Made by a program: the position numbers and the translations under genes | Shown here: piece by piece, positions 8,360 to 15,409 of the stretch | Layout of the letters: every line of letters begins with the position of its first letter | How positions within the stretch are numbered: the stretch's first letter is position 1 | The notes under the pieces: generated by a model | Database searches by the model: none | What the model was told of the DNA's origin: nothing | The model's input: only the letters and a program-made list of their open reading frames with translations | Assembly: GCA_031277615.1 (NCBI GenBank) | Contig: JAITMC010000038.1 | Location: forward strand, 94,352-134,992 | Source: Chryseobacterium sp. | GTDB taxonomy: Bacteria > Bacteroidota > Bacteroidia > Flavobacteriales > Weeksellaceae | Length of the DNA stretch: 40,641 bases | Reading direction: 5' to 3'

Positions 8360-9382
8360 ATGATTAAAAGTACAATAAAAGGGATCGGATTTTATGTACC
8401 AGATAATGTTGTTACCAATGATGATCTAGCTAAACTCATGACGACCAATGATGAATGGATCACAGAAAGAACAGGCATCAAAGAAAGAAGACACCGTAAA
8501 AACAGAAACGATTCCGAGGAAACTACTGCTTACCTGGGTTTCAGAGCCTCTCAAAAAGCTATTGAAAAAGCGGGACTCACCGCTCAGGATATCGATTATA
8601 TTATTTTTGCCACGCTTTCGCCGGATTATTATTTCCCGGGTTGCGGGGTACTGCTTCAGGAAATGCTGGGTTGCGGAACCATTGGTGCGCTGGATGTAAG
8701 AAATCAGTGTTCGGGATTTGTATATGCCATGAGTGTGGCCAATGCATTCATTAAATCCGGAACCTATAAAAATATTTTGGTGGTAGGGGCCGAAATTCAT
8801 TCTTTCGGGCTTGATTTTTCAGACGAAGGGAGAGGAGTTTCGGTTATTTTTGGAGATGGGGCAGGAGCGGTTGTGCTTTCTGCTACGGAAGATGAAAATG
8901 CCGGCGATATCTTAGCCGTGAATATGCATTCTGAAGGAAAATATGCCGATGAATTGTGTACGCAGTTCCCGGGATCCAAATACGGATGGAGCGACAGAAT
9001 GAGAAAAGAACCGGAAAACGTTACCGATAAAGAGGTATATCCGATTATGAACGGAAACTTCGTTTTTAAACATGCAGTGACCAGATTCCCTGAAACCATG
9101 CAGGAAGCTCTTGATAAAGTCGGAAAAACGATTGAAGATCTTGATATGTTCATTCCGCATCAGGCTAACCTGAGAATTGCCCAGTTTGTACAGCAGAAAT
9201 TCGGACTGCCGGATGAAAAGATCCACAACAATATCCAGAAATACGGAAATACAACGGCTGCCTCTATCCCGATTGCTTTAAGTGAAGCCATTGAAGAAGG
9301 AAAGATCAAAAGGGGAGACCTGGTGCTTCTTTCGGCATTCGGAAGCGGATTTACCTGGGGAAGTGTATTGTTTGAATATTAA
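8360..9382 (+). CDS. fabH: 3-oxoacyl-ACP synthase III (FabH/KAS III)
   Basis: This 340-residue condensing enzyme starts fatty acid synthesis by joining acyl-CoA to malonyl-ACP in the cytoplasm. The triad is Cys117 (DVRNQCSGF), His267 (IPHQANLRI) and Asn297 (KYGNTTAAS). TGIKERR near residue 38 and the C-terminal GSGFTWGSVLFEY match KAS III. The start at 8360 is chosen because it fits the family N-terminus (MIKSTIKGIGFYVPDNVV) and sits just behind a -7 box; an in-frame TTG at 8339 lies inside that box. Branched-chain starter specificity is likely for this phylum but not readable here. It is not next to plsX/fabD genes, so it may be one of several paralogues. Confidence 0.94.
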   Translation: MIKSTIKGIGFYVPDNVVTNDDLAKLMTTNDEWITERTGIKERRHRKNRNDSEETTAYLGFRASQKAIEKAGLTAQDIDYIIFATLSPDYYFPGCGVLLQEMLGCGTIGALDVRNQCSGFVYAMSVANAFIKSGTYKNILVVGAEIHSFGLDFSDEGRGVSVIFGDGAGAVVLSATEDENAGDILAVNMHSEGKYADELCTQFPGSKYGWSDRMRKEPENVTDKEVYPIMNGNFVFKHAVTRFPETMQEALDKVGKTIEDLDMFIPHQANLRIAQFVQQKFGLPDEKIHNNIQKYGNTTAASIPIALSEAIEEGKIKRGDLVLLSAFGSGFTWGSVLFEY

Positions 9383-9440
9383 TACCCGATACTGAGCAGA
9401 TATACAAAAGAATTTATAAAGTTCTGATGCTAAAAAAAAT

Positions 9441-9473
9441 AAATCCCCGCTGAAAAATTTTCAACGGGGATTT
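9441..9473. terminator. bidirectional terminator after fabH
   Basis: AAATCCCCG and CGGGGATTT pair around a TGAAA/TTTCA inner stem, with an A-run on the left and T6 on the right. It serves fabH on the plus strand and the thioredoxin-like gene on the minus strand. Confidence 0.85.
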
Positions 9474-9485
9474 TTTATGTTTGGT

Positions 9486-10646
9486 CTAAAGACTCTTTAA
9501 TAATTTTTCAGTATCTCCTGAATCTTCTCCTTCGGTTTTAGCCAGCTGGATGGATTTTTCAGCCCATATTCTGGCATTCTTCTTATCACCGATCTTGTTG
9601 TAAAGATTCGCCAGTGTATCTGTATTGGCATAGCTCTCCTTTTTCTTTACAGATTCCTGAGCCCAGGCTACAGCCTTTTCCAGAGAAGCTTTATTGTTTA
9701 CATTTTCAAAGAAAGTCCAGGCAACAGAATTAAGATCTTCGGAAGTCGCCTTGCTGTAATCCTGATACAGCTCAATAGTCAGCTTCTCGTAAGTGGCAAT
9801 ATCCTTATTCTTTAAGGCTTTACCTGCCTTGGAGCTTTTCAGGATTTTTTCCGCTTCCTCTTTGGTAAGAAACGCTTGTGTCTCCTTCATGAAGGTATTG
9901 TCATCCCATTTTTTGGTATCTGCATTGTAAGCTTTTGATATGGCTGTATTAATCTTAATGTTTTTATCGAATCTGTTGTACCGGTCTTCCGGGAAAAACT
10001 TAATAATCTCTGTTTTTTTATCCTGTAAAATCTTATACAGCGGGCTTTCCGTACTTTGAACACCGGAAAGAAGCATTTGTACATCATCCTGATCCAGGGT
10101 GGTTTTTTGCTGGAAATAACGCTCCAATACTCTGCCGGCAAGCTTTCCGTCACTGTATAGGGTAAGTCCGGCAAGATTTTTAAGGAACTCAGGATCCTTT
10201 TCTCCTTTTTCAAACTTCTCCTTCAGCGAAGTAAGTCTTTTGCTTGGATCTTCAGCATCTTTGGCAAACTGAATGAAATCTTTTTCTTCCACATAGCCCA
10301 GTGTTCTGTGTACTTCCTCTCCATCCCCGTTGATGAAAAGATAAGTAGGGAATGCTTTTACATTATATTTTTTGGCCAGGCCTACTCCTTCACCCTTTTC
10401 CATGTCAATCTTGGCGTTCACAAAGTGAGAATTATAATAATCTCCTACGGTCTGTAGCGGGAAGATATTTTTTACCATCAGTTTACATGGCCCGCACCAT
10501 GAGGCATAAGCGTCTACAAATACCAGTTTGTTCTCTTTTTTTGCTTTTGCCAGAACAGCAGCAAAATTGCTGTCTTCAAATTTAATTCCCTGTGCCCAGG
10601 ATAAAACTCCTATAAATAATGAGGAAAGTATTGCTATTTTTTTCAT
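9486..10646 (-). CDS. exported thioredoxin-fold protein with helical repeat tail
   Basis: The 386-residue protein has a signal peptide (about 1-19, ending SWAQG) and a thioredoxin domain at about 21-140. The active site WCGPC has Cys51 and Cys54, and the cis-Pro strand is FPTYLFIN. The remaining two thirds is alpha-helical with TPR-like features, notably the last 80 residues (NTDTLANLYNKIGDKKNARIW). It should act in the periplasm in thiol-disulfide exchange, probably as a reductant, with the tail binding a partner. The partner is unknown. A -7 box on the minus strand (10665-10672) precedes it. Confidence 0.88.
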   Translation of the reverse strand: MKKIAILSSLFIGVLSWAQGIKFEDSNFAAVLAKAKKENKLVFVDAYASWCGPCKLMVKNIFPLQTVGDYYNSHFVNAKIDMEKGEGVGLAKKYNVKAFPTYLFINGDGEEVHRTLGYVEEKDFIQFAKDAEDPSKRLTSLKEKFEKGEKDPEFLKNLAGLTLYSDGKLAGRVLERYFQQKTTLDQDDVQMLLSGVQSTESPLYKILQDKKTEIIKFFPEDRYNRFDKNIKINTAISKAYNADTKKWDDNTFMKETQAFLTKEEAEKILKSSKAGKALKNKDIATYEKLTIELYQDYSKATSEDLNSVAWTFFENVNNKASLEKAVAWAQESVKKKESYANTDTLANLYNKIGDKKNARIWAEKSIQLAKTEGEDSGDTEKLLKSL

Positions 10647-10664
10647 AAAACTTTTTATTGGTTA

Positions 10665-10672
10665 CAAATGTA
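10665..10672 (-). promoter_or_regulatory. -7 promoter element TACATTTG for the thioredoxin-like gene
   Basis: On the minus strand the box matches TAnnTTTG and ends 18 bases before the ATG at 10646. No clear -33 TTTG is seen. Confidence 0.45.
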
Positions 10673-10864
10673 ATAATTATGATGACATATCAGTCGGTGC
10701 AGATTAAAAATAGTTACGAAAATTTTATTTTTAACAGAGTCGGGATTTAATTAAAAAAAATATCGCAAATTTCATTTATATGATTATTAAATTAAATTTA
10801 AATTGTTGTTTTGATTAAAAAATTAAATAATAAAATAATGTTTCGTTAAAAAATAAAATATTAG

Positions 10865-10872
10865 TAGATTTG
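10865..10872 (+). promoter_or_regulatory. -7 promoter element TAGATTTG for the TPR/AraC gene
   Basis: An exact TAnnTTTG box lies in a very AT-rich stretch (10740-10890). It predicts a transcript start near 10879, about 15 bases before the ATG at 10894, which supports that start or the one at 10942. The rest of the gap 10673-10864 holds only AT-rich DNA. Confidence 0.5.
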
Positions 10873-10893
10873 TATAAAACAAAAAGACACCCC

Positions 10894-12570
10894 ATGAAAA
10901 TGATGAATTATTATAAAATATACATAATAATTTATTCTTTTATGTCCAGAAGTCTGCTGAAATTTTTGTTTTTATTCATTACTGCTGTCCCCTTCTGGGC
11001 TCAGAAAAAATATAATTACGATCAGATCTGTGAAAGAACATCGGTACAGGTCGCTCCAAAAGATATACCCAAAGCCCTGAAAAAGGCAGATTCTCTCTAT
11101 ATGTCTGCTTACGAACCTCTCGAAAAAGTAAAAAGTCTTATTCTTTCCGCAGAGCTCTATCATTTGTCAGGGGAATTCAAGAAGTCAATATGCTACGGAG
11201 AAAATGCCCATTCCCTGCTGAACCAGGTGAATGATGCAGAGTGGAAAGCCAGGGTAAACGAATTCCTGGCCAAAGAATACCGGCTGGTAGGGCTTTATGA
11301 AAGATCAAAAAAATATACCCTTCAGGGAATTGAAGCAGCGAAACAGATCACCGATGTCCCAAAAAACAGTGAAGTATCAGGATTGCTGAATCAGGAGATG
11401 GCCTATTATGAAATGGAGTTGGGCAGCTTCCCGAGCGCCATAGAATATATAGAACGTTCGTTACAGGAACTTGAAAAAGCAGGCATACAAAACAATGACA
11501 GACCTGCGGCGGCAGCTTATCAGATGCTGGGATATGTTTATTTCAGGCTGAAAGATTATGACCTTTCGGAAACATACTATCATAAAGCAGAATCGCTGAT
11601 TAAAGAAAACTGCTGTATTCTGGGACTGGTGTACAACGGCCTTGGAGGAATCCGGATCAGGCAGAAGAACTGGAAAGAAGCAGAAGTATATCTTAAGAAA
11701 GCAGAAAGCATTGCAGATGGTTCCAGAAGCCTTAAACTGAAAAAAGCTGTGTATTCCAATATCAATGATTATTATGAAGGTATCGGTGATAATTTCAAAG
11801 CCTCTTTATATGCTGTAAAATATGTGAGGGCTTACGACAGTATTGCGGCCCGTGGGCGGGAAATCACCGGAGGAAATCCTGAAATTCTGCCTAAACAGAA
11901 TAAACGGCATGTACAGATCAGCACTGCTAAGAATGCAGCAATCATCATATTGCTGTCTTCGCTGGTGGGGCTTGTCGTGTTTTTTAAAACCAAACAGAAA
12001 AAACAGCGCTCAAAATTCAGAAACATCATGAGGGCACAACAGCAGGTAACCGGTAACGGGAATGAAACTTTACAGGGTAATGATAAAAATGAATCCGATT
12101 TCTGTAATATTTCCGTAGAAGAAGTGGATGATAAGGAGAGCACGGCAGATAAAAGAAAAAGCGAACCCCTGATGACCCAGGAAACTGAGGCGAAACTGCT
12201 CGAACTGCTTGAAGATTTTGAAAAAGGAGACCTGTACAATAATAAAAATATGTCCCTGTCATTCCTGGCAGCAGAACTCAATACCAATACAAAGTATCTT
12301 TCCTATGTTATTAATCAGCATAAAAATGCGGATTTTAAAGCCTATATCAACCGTCTCAGGATTAATTATATTGTAGACAAGCTCATCAACGATGACCGTT
12401 ACCGGCAATATAAAATCAGTATTCTGGCAGACGAGTGCGGCTTTTCTTCACACAGTAAATTTGCATCGGTCTTTAAAGCAGTTACAGATTTTTCCCCTTC
12501 AGCCTATATTAAATACCTTGATGCTGAAAACCAGTCTGGTAAAAATACCCATTTTCAGGAAAACAATTAA
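10894..12570 (+). CDS. membrane-anchored TPR sensor with AraC-type DNA-binding domain
   Basis: The protein has an N-terminal signal or anchor segment, a tetratricopeptide region in the periplasm (repeats such as AAAYQMLGYVYFRLKDYDLSE), one membrane helix near codon 12.0 kb (AAIIILLSSLVGLVVFF), a charged linker, and a C-terminal AraC-type double helix-turn-helix (LADECGFSSHSKFASVFKAV). This layout is common in Bacteroidetes: the outside TPR part senses a ligand or partner and the cytoplasmic HTH controls transcription. ATG at 10894 gives 558 residues; ATG at 10942 (MSRSLLKF) gives 542 and a cleaner signal peptide ending FWAQ, and is an equally good choice. Target genes are unknown; no neighbouring operon points to one. 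Confidence 0.85.
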   Translation: MKMMNYYKIYIIIYSFMSRSLLKFLFLFITAVPFWAQKKYNYDQICERTSVQVAPKDIPKALKKADSLYMSAYEPLEKVKSLILSAELYHLSGEFKKSICYGENAHSLLNQVNDAEWKARVNEFLAKEYRLVGLYERSKKYTLQGIEAAKQITDVPKNSEVSGLLNQEMAYYEMELGSFPSAIEYIERSLQELEKAGIQNNDRPAAAAYQMLGYVYFRLKDYDLSETYYHKAESLIKENCCILGLVYNGLGGIRIRQKNWKEAEVYLKKAESIADGSRSLKLKKAVYSNINDYYEGIGDNFKASLYAVKYVRAYDSIAARGREITGGNPEILPKQNKRHVQISTAKNAAIIILLSSLVGLVVFFKTKQKKQRSKFRNIMRAQQQVTGNGNETLQGNDKNESDFCNISVEEVDDKESTADKRKSEPLMTQETEAKLLELLEDFEKGDLYNNKNMSLSFLAAELNTNTKYLSYVINQHKNADFKAYINRLRINYIVDKLINDDRYRQYKISILADECGFSSHSKFASVFKAVTDFSPSAYIKYLDAENQSGKNTHFQENN

Positions 12571-12653
12571 AAAACAGGACCTTTTTCCTATTCTGTCTTT
12601 TCATTTTCATGAAAACAGATAACCTATTGTTTTATGTAAGGCATTCACTGCTA

Positions 12654-12661
12654 TATCTTTG
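12654..12661 (+). promoter_or_regulatory. -7 promoter element TATCTTTG without a downstream gene
   Basis: An exact TAnnTTTG box with a TTG 24 bases upstream (12627-12629). It points into a non-coding stretch, and is the main reason for proposing the small RNA that follows. Confidence 0.5.
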
Positions 12662-12667
12662 CGCCAG

Positions 12668-12828
12668 CCTTGAAGAAGTATTCCCTTTTGTGGAAAACCA
12701 AACTTTCAGACGCTTATCAGCTGACTGAATGATAAAAGAGAAAGTTTTGCAGGGCCAATGGATTAATAAACACATTGAGGATTTATATATCATACAATCG
12801 GGGTTGATTGCCCGGTTTTTTTCAGTCA
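12668..12828 (+). ncRNA. candidate small structured RNA
   Basis: No reading frame here looks like a gene. A consensus promoter box ends at 12661. The predicted transcript contains a long hairpin: AAACTTTC (12700-12707) pairs with GAAAGTTT (12740-12747), and inside it TTATCA (12714-12719) pairs with TGATAA (12730-12735). The stretch ends in a short GC stem (CGGG 12799-12802 with CCCG 12811-12814) followed by seven T, a possible terminator. The RNA would be about 150-160 bases. I could not match it to 6S, SRP, tmRNA or RNase P. It might also be only the 3' trailer region of the upstream regulator gene. Confidence 0.4.
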
Positions 12829-12841
12829 AGTTTTTTTAAGT

Positions 12842-12870
12842 ACAAATCCGCTGTAGCACAGCGGATTTGT
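12842..12870. terminator. 13-bp perfect hairpin terminator
   Basis: ACAAATCCGCTGT and its exact complement flank a 3-base loop and are followed by TTTT on the plus strand. It lies 8 bases past the stop of the minus-strand lipoprotein gene and after the candidate RNA, so it may serve both strands. Confidence 0.75.
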
Positions 12871-12878
12871 TTTTATAT

Positions 12879-13091
12879 TTATCGGGCACCTCTCGTGCTG
12901 TCAGTCTTTACTTTTGTGGAGTCGTTGGCAATTACAGCCGGTTCAGAATGGGCAACAGCAGTGGAGCCCATACTGTTTCTCATAGAGTCTTTATTATGAT
13001 CTTCTTTGAATTCCTCTCTTTTTTCCTTGTTCTGGGCACAGCTTCCTAAAAAGATCACGCCGAGAACAGCTCCTATCCATAATTTTTTCAT
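12879..13091 (-). CDS. small lipoprotein
   Basis: This 70-residue protein has a lipoprotein signal ending in the lipobox LGSC (Cys18). The mature part is only about 50 residues, hydrophilic, and rich in Asp, Lys, Ser and Thr, so it is probably disordered at the membrane surface. It shares the pattern SMRN followed by DSTK-TDST with the lipoprotein at 14390-14602; the two probably are paralogues. Function is unknown. A good promoter lies upstream and a hairpin terminator follows, which supports a real small gene. Confidence 0.75.
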   Translation of the reverse strand: MKKLWIGAVLGVIFLGSCAQNKEKREEFKEDHNKDSMRNSMGSTAVAHSEPAVIANDSTKVKTDSTRGAR

Positions 13092-13119
13092 ATTCCTTTA
13101 TTTTAATGTTTGGTATAAT

Positions 13120-13127
13120 CAAATATA
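13120..13127 (-). promoter_or_regulatory. promoter of the small lipoprotein gene (TATATTTG -7 box)
   Basis: On the minus strand the -7 box TATATTTG is preceded by TTTG (complement of 13151-13154) with a 23-base spacer, a full match to the Flavobacterium promoter pattern. The remaining gap up to 13459 holds a short G-rich low-complexity piece (about 13268-13300) and nothing else I can name. Confidence 0.55.
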
Positions 13128-13459
13128 GAAAAATAATAGGATTTTTATAGCAAACTTTGATAAATTCTGTGAAAAATTAATTTTTATGTAATACATAAAT
13201 AATCCAATAAGGTTTCAGGCAATCATGAATGATCTGAAAATGAAGAGGAAAGTAATAATGAGATAAATGGCGGATGCCGGGTGAAGGGTGCCGGATGTTA
13301 TTGTGACATCCTTAGTAAGGACACTAAAATTAAAAATTACTTATGGTGTTCATCATTTCACAATCAGACTCAACGCAAAAAATCTTTAGCTGAGGTTTCC
13401 ATTTTTACAATTTTTTGAAGGGATACGGTTTTATTTTTGATTTCATTCAACACTTCATT

Positions 13460-14332
13460 ATGAAAAATACTGTTCAGAAACAGCTTATCCTGTTGTTGAT
13501 AGGCATCAGCACTTTTGTATTTTCCCAGGAAACCTACCTGTGGAAAATAAAATCAAAGAACGGAAAGCATATTTCTTACTTCTTCGGAACCATGCATATG
13601 GCGGGGGAAACGTTTTATAATCAGTATCCGGTTATTCACCGGTCATTACTATCCAGCGATATGGTCATCACGGAAAGTGAAATAAAAAAAGAAAAAATTA
13701 TTGATGAATTTGCCGGCAGACCGGATTCCAATGACCTTGAATCCAAGCTTTCCCCGGAAGACTATGAAAGGCTCAAAACAGTCTTTAAAAAAACAGGAAT
13801 AGACCTCAGAAAGCTACGGCGTGATGAGATCGTGAAAATGATGCAGCTGAGAATCTGGAAATCAGGCTGCGTGGGTTCAGACCAATATATGCTGGACGGC
13901 TATATCCAGAAACAGGGCGAGGATAACGGTAAAAAAATGATCTATCTGGAAACTTCGGAAATGCAGCAGAACTATATAGATAAAGCAAAAATTTCAAGAT
14001 ATAAATCAGGAACCGGCGTTATAAAAGGCACCCTGAAAAGGTACGAAAAGGCAATGGCTGCCAACGAAAAAAAATGCAGAGGCATGCAGAATGAATACCT
14101 TGAACTGAAAGACCGCTATATCTTTGATAAATCCTGTGAGAGCCTCAGCAAAGGAGATCAGATTCTCCTTACCCAAAGAAACGGCACATGGATGGAAATC
14201 CTCCCCGCACTTATGGAAGATCATAATGTTTTTTTGGCAGTAGGATTAGGACATTTCTCATACACCTGCGGGCTGATAGAACAGTTTAAAAACCTTGGAT
14301 ATTCCGTAGAACCGGTTCCTATGAAATCATAA
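13460..14332 (+). CDS. exported TraB/GumN-family protein
   Basis: The start at 13460 gives a signal peptide (about 1-23, ending FVFSQ) and a 290-residue protein; the upstream in-frame ATG at 13415 would add 15 residues before it. The family motif GTMHMAGE follows near residue 44, and the C-terminal block is GLGHFSYTCGLIEQFKNLGY, matching the conserved GxGHLxGxxGL of TraB/GumN. The GTxH and GxGH histidines are the proposed metal ligands of the related metalloproteases of the Tiki/TraB fold. Two small lipoprotein genes flank it. A hairpin terminator follows directly. Activity in the periplasm is likely but the substrate is unknown. Confidence 0.87.
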   Translation: MKNTVQKQLILLLIGISTFVFSQETYLWKIKSKNGKHISYFFGTMHMAGETFYNQYPVIHRSLLSSDMVITESEIKKEKIIDEFAGRPDSNDLESKLSPEDYERLKTVFKKTGIDLRKLRRDEIVKMMQLRIWKSGCVGSDQYMLDGYIQKQGEDNGKKMIYLETSEMQQNYIDKAKISRYKSGTGVIKGTLKRYEKAMAANEKKCRGMQNEYLELKDRYIFDKSCESLSKGDQILLTQRNGTWMEILPALMEDHNVFLAVGLGHFSYTCGLIEQFKNLGYSVEPVPMKS

Positions 14333-14364
14333 AAAAATCCGCAGAGCTTTCATCTGCGGATTTT
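14331..14364. terminator. bidirectional terminator after the TraB-like gene
   Basis: AAATCCGCAGA pairs with TCTGCGGATTT around a 7-base loop; an A-run on the left and T-run on the right make it work for both the plus-strand gene and the converging lipoprotein gene. Confidence 0.85.
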
Positions 14365-14389
14365 CCATTTTAAATTGAACGTGTTATAT

Positions 14390-14602
14390 TTACTTAGCCT
14401 GTGGAGCCGTTGTGGGCGAATCTATTTTCATTCTGATCGTATCAGTCTTTTTTGTCATGGTATCGGTGGTAGAAGGAGTCACATTTCTCATGCTTCCTGC
14501 CGCCGTTGAATCCGAACTTTTTGCAGACATTGTAGATTCTTTACTCCCGCAGCTCACGGCTAATATTCCTGTACCAATGGCTGCTAACAATAACTTTTTC
14601 AT
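14390..14602 (-). CDS. small Ser/Thr-rich lipoprotein
   Basis: This 70-residue protein has a lipobox (AVSC, Cys18) after a short hydrophobic signal. The mature part is about 52 residues, almost all Ser, Thr, Asp, Lys and Met, so it is likely disordered. SMRN and the run TDT--KKTDTIRMKIDS recall the lipoprotein at 12879-13091, which has the same length and the same lipobox position. The pair sits on either side of the TraB-like gene, both on the minus strand. Function is unknown. Confidence 0.75.
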   Translation of the reverse strand: MKKLLLAAIGTGILAVSCGSKESTMSAKSSDSTAAGSMRNVTPSTTDTMTKKTDTIRMKIDSPTTAPQAK

Positions 14603-14699
14603 ACTATTTTATTTTGGGGTGTGGAAAATAAAGTCCAATAATTATTCCTAATAGGGGTTTGGAACTCGTAAAATATAGGTAAAGTTTGTTAAAAAATGT

Positions 14700-14765
14700 T
14701 AGTAGTGAAGGAGTTGGAGGGCTGGAGAGCTGGAGGGTTGTGGGTTGGAGAGTATTAGAGATATA
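14700..14765 (+). repeat. purine-rich dispersed intergenic repeat, copy 1
   Basis: Plus-strand G/A-rich low-complexity DNA built from words such as GGAGTTGGAG and GGAGAGCTGGAGGGTTG. Similar stretches occur at 21482, 31021, 34453 and 35540. It lies at the left border of the AT-rich type VI island. The rest of the gap 14603-14978 is AT-rich with no gene. Confidence 0.65.
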
Positions 14766-14944
14766 GATTATTGAGTATAGAAAGGATAGGTAACAGGTGA
14801 AGAGATGATCAATGTTTTTAAATTTTTTTCATAATTATATCTGAAAGCATTTATAATTTATTGTAAAATATTTTAATTGTAGTAATATTAAATACTTAAC
14901 CTGTATATTTTCAGATAAAACATGTAAGGTGTATAAAAAATCAC

Positions 14945-14952
14945 TATTTTTG
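14945..14952 (+). promoter_or_regulatory. -7 promoter element TATTTTTG before the vgrG island
   Basis: An exact TAnnTTTG box ends 26 bases before the ATG at 14979. It could drive the 116-residue gene and, by read-through, vgrG and the genes after it. Confidence 0.5.
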
Positions 14953-14978
14953 GATTTACACACTCAATCACAACACAA

Positions 14979-15329
14979 ATGATCTATCAAATTCATCAGA
15001 TTGACAATAATGTTATTATTGGATCTGTAACTGATACTATAAAAGACAATAATTGGATCGTAGTTGCGGATATTCCAAGACAAATGGAAGAATGCAACCG
15101 GATTATACCACGACACGTTACGCTTATAAGCGGAAATACTGGTGAGAACTTTAGCAAAGATTTTGAAAGAATCTGGACTTCACACATGGCAGAGCGTCTT
15201 AGAAATTGGCTCATCAGGGAACATTCTGAAAAACTCTACTCTTATGACACTCATCCCGTACAAATAAATTATAACATCTCCGGAACCAATAATGCTGGTA
15301 AACCTCAAAAGATAAATGCCTGTCTTTAA
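14979..15329 (+). CDS. hypothetical protein upstream of vgrG
   Basis: I do not recognise this 116-residue protein. It has no signal peptide or membrane helix and looks like a small soluble alpha/beta protein, with beta strands early (NVIIGSV, NWIVVAD) and an amphipathic helix around FERIWTSHMAERLRNWLI. A promoter box precedes it and vgrG starts 80 bases after it on the same strand, so they may be co-transcribed. By position it could be a loading adaptor or a small structural partner of the spike, but nothing in the sequence proves that. Confidence 0.65.
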   Translation: MIYQIHQIDNNVIIGSVTDTIKDNNWIVVADIPRQMEECNRIIPRHVTLISGNTGENFSKDFERIWTSHMAERLRNWLIREHSEKLYSYDTHPVQINYNISGTNNAGKPQKINACL

Positions 15330-15371
15330 AAGATTTTTTAAAGGTATTCATTCCTTATGTCTTTACTCAAT

Positions 15372-15399
15372 AAACACAAAACACAAAACACAAAACACA
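15372..15399 (+). repeat. four perfect AAACACA repeats in the vgrG leader
   Basis: Four head-to-tail copies of the 7-mer AAACACA end 10 bases before the vgrG ATG, where the ribosome binds in this A-rich leader type. Copy-number change by slippage would alter the spacing and translation of vgrG without shifting its frame. Confidence 0.85.
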
Positions 15400-15409
15400 A
15401 AAACAAAAT

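Noticed and set aside
11832-12287. A 151-codon Ser-rich frame opposite the TPR/AraC gene
   Set aside because: Low-complexity Ser/Phe/Leu product typical of antisense reading of Lys/Glu-rich coding DNA.
12632-12829. A 65-codon minus-strand frame in the gap after the regulator gene
   Set aside because: No signal or domain; the opposite strand has a promoter, hairpin and terminator that explain the region better as an RNA.
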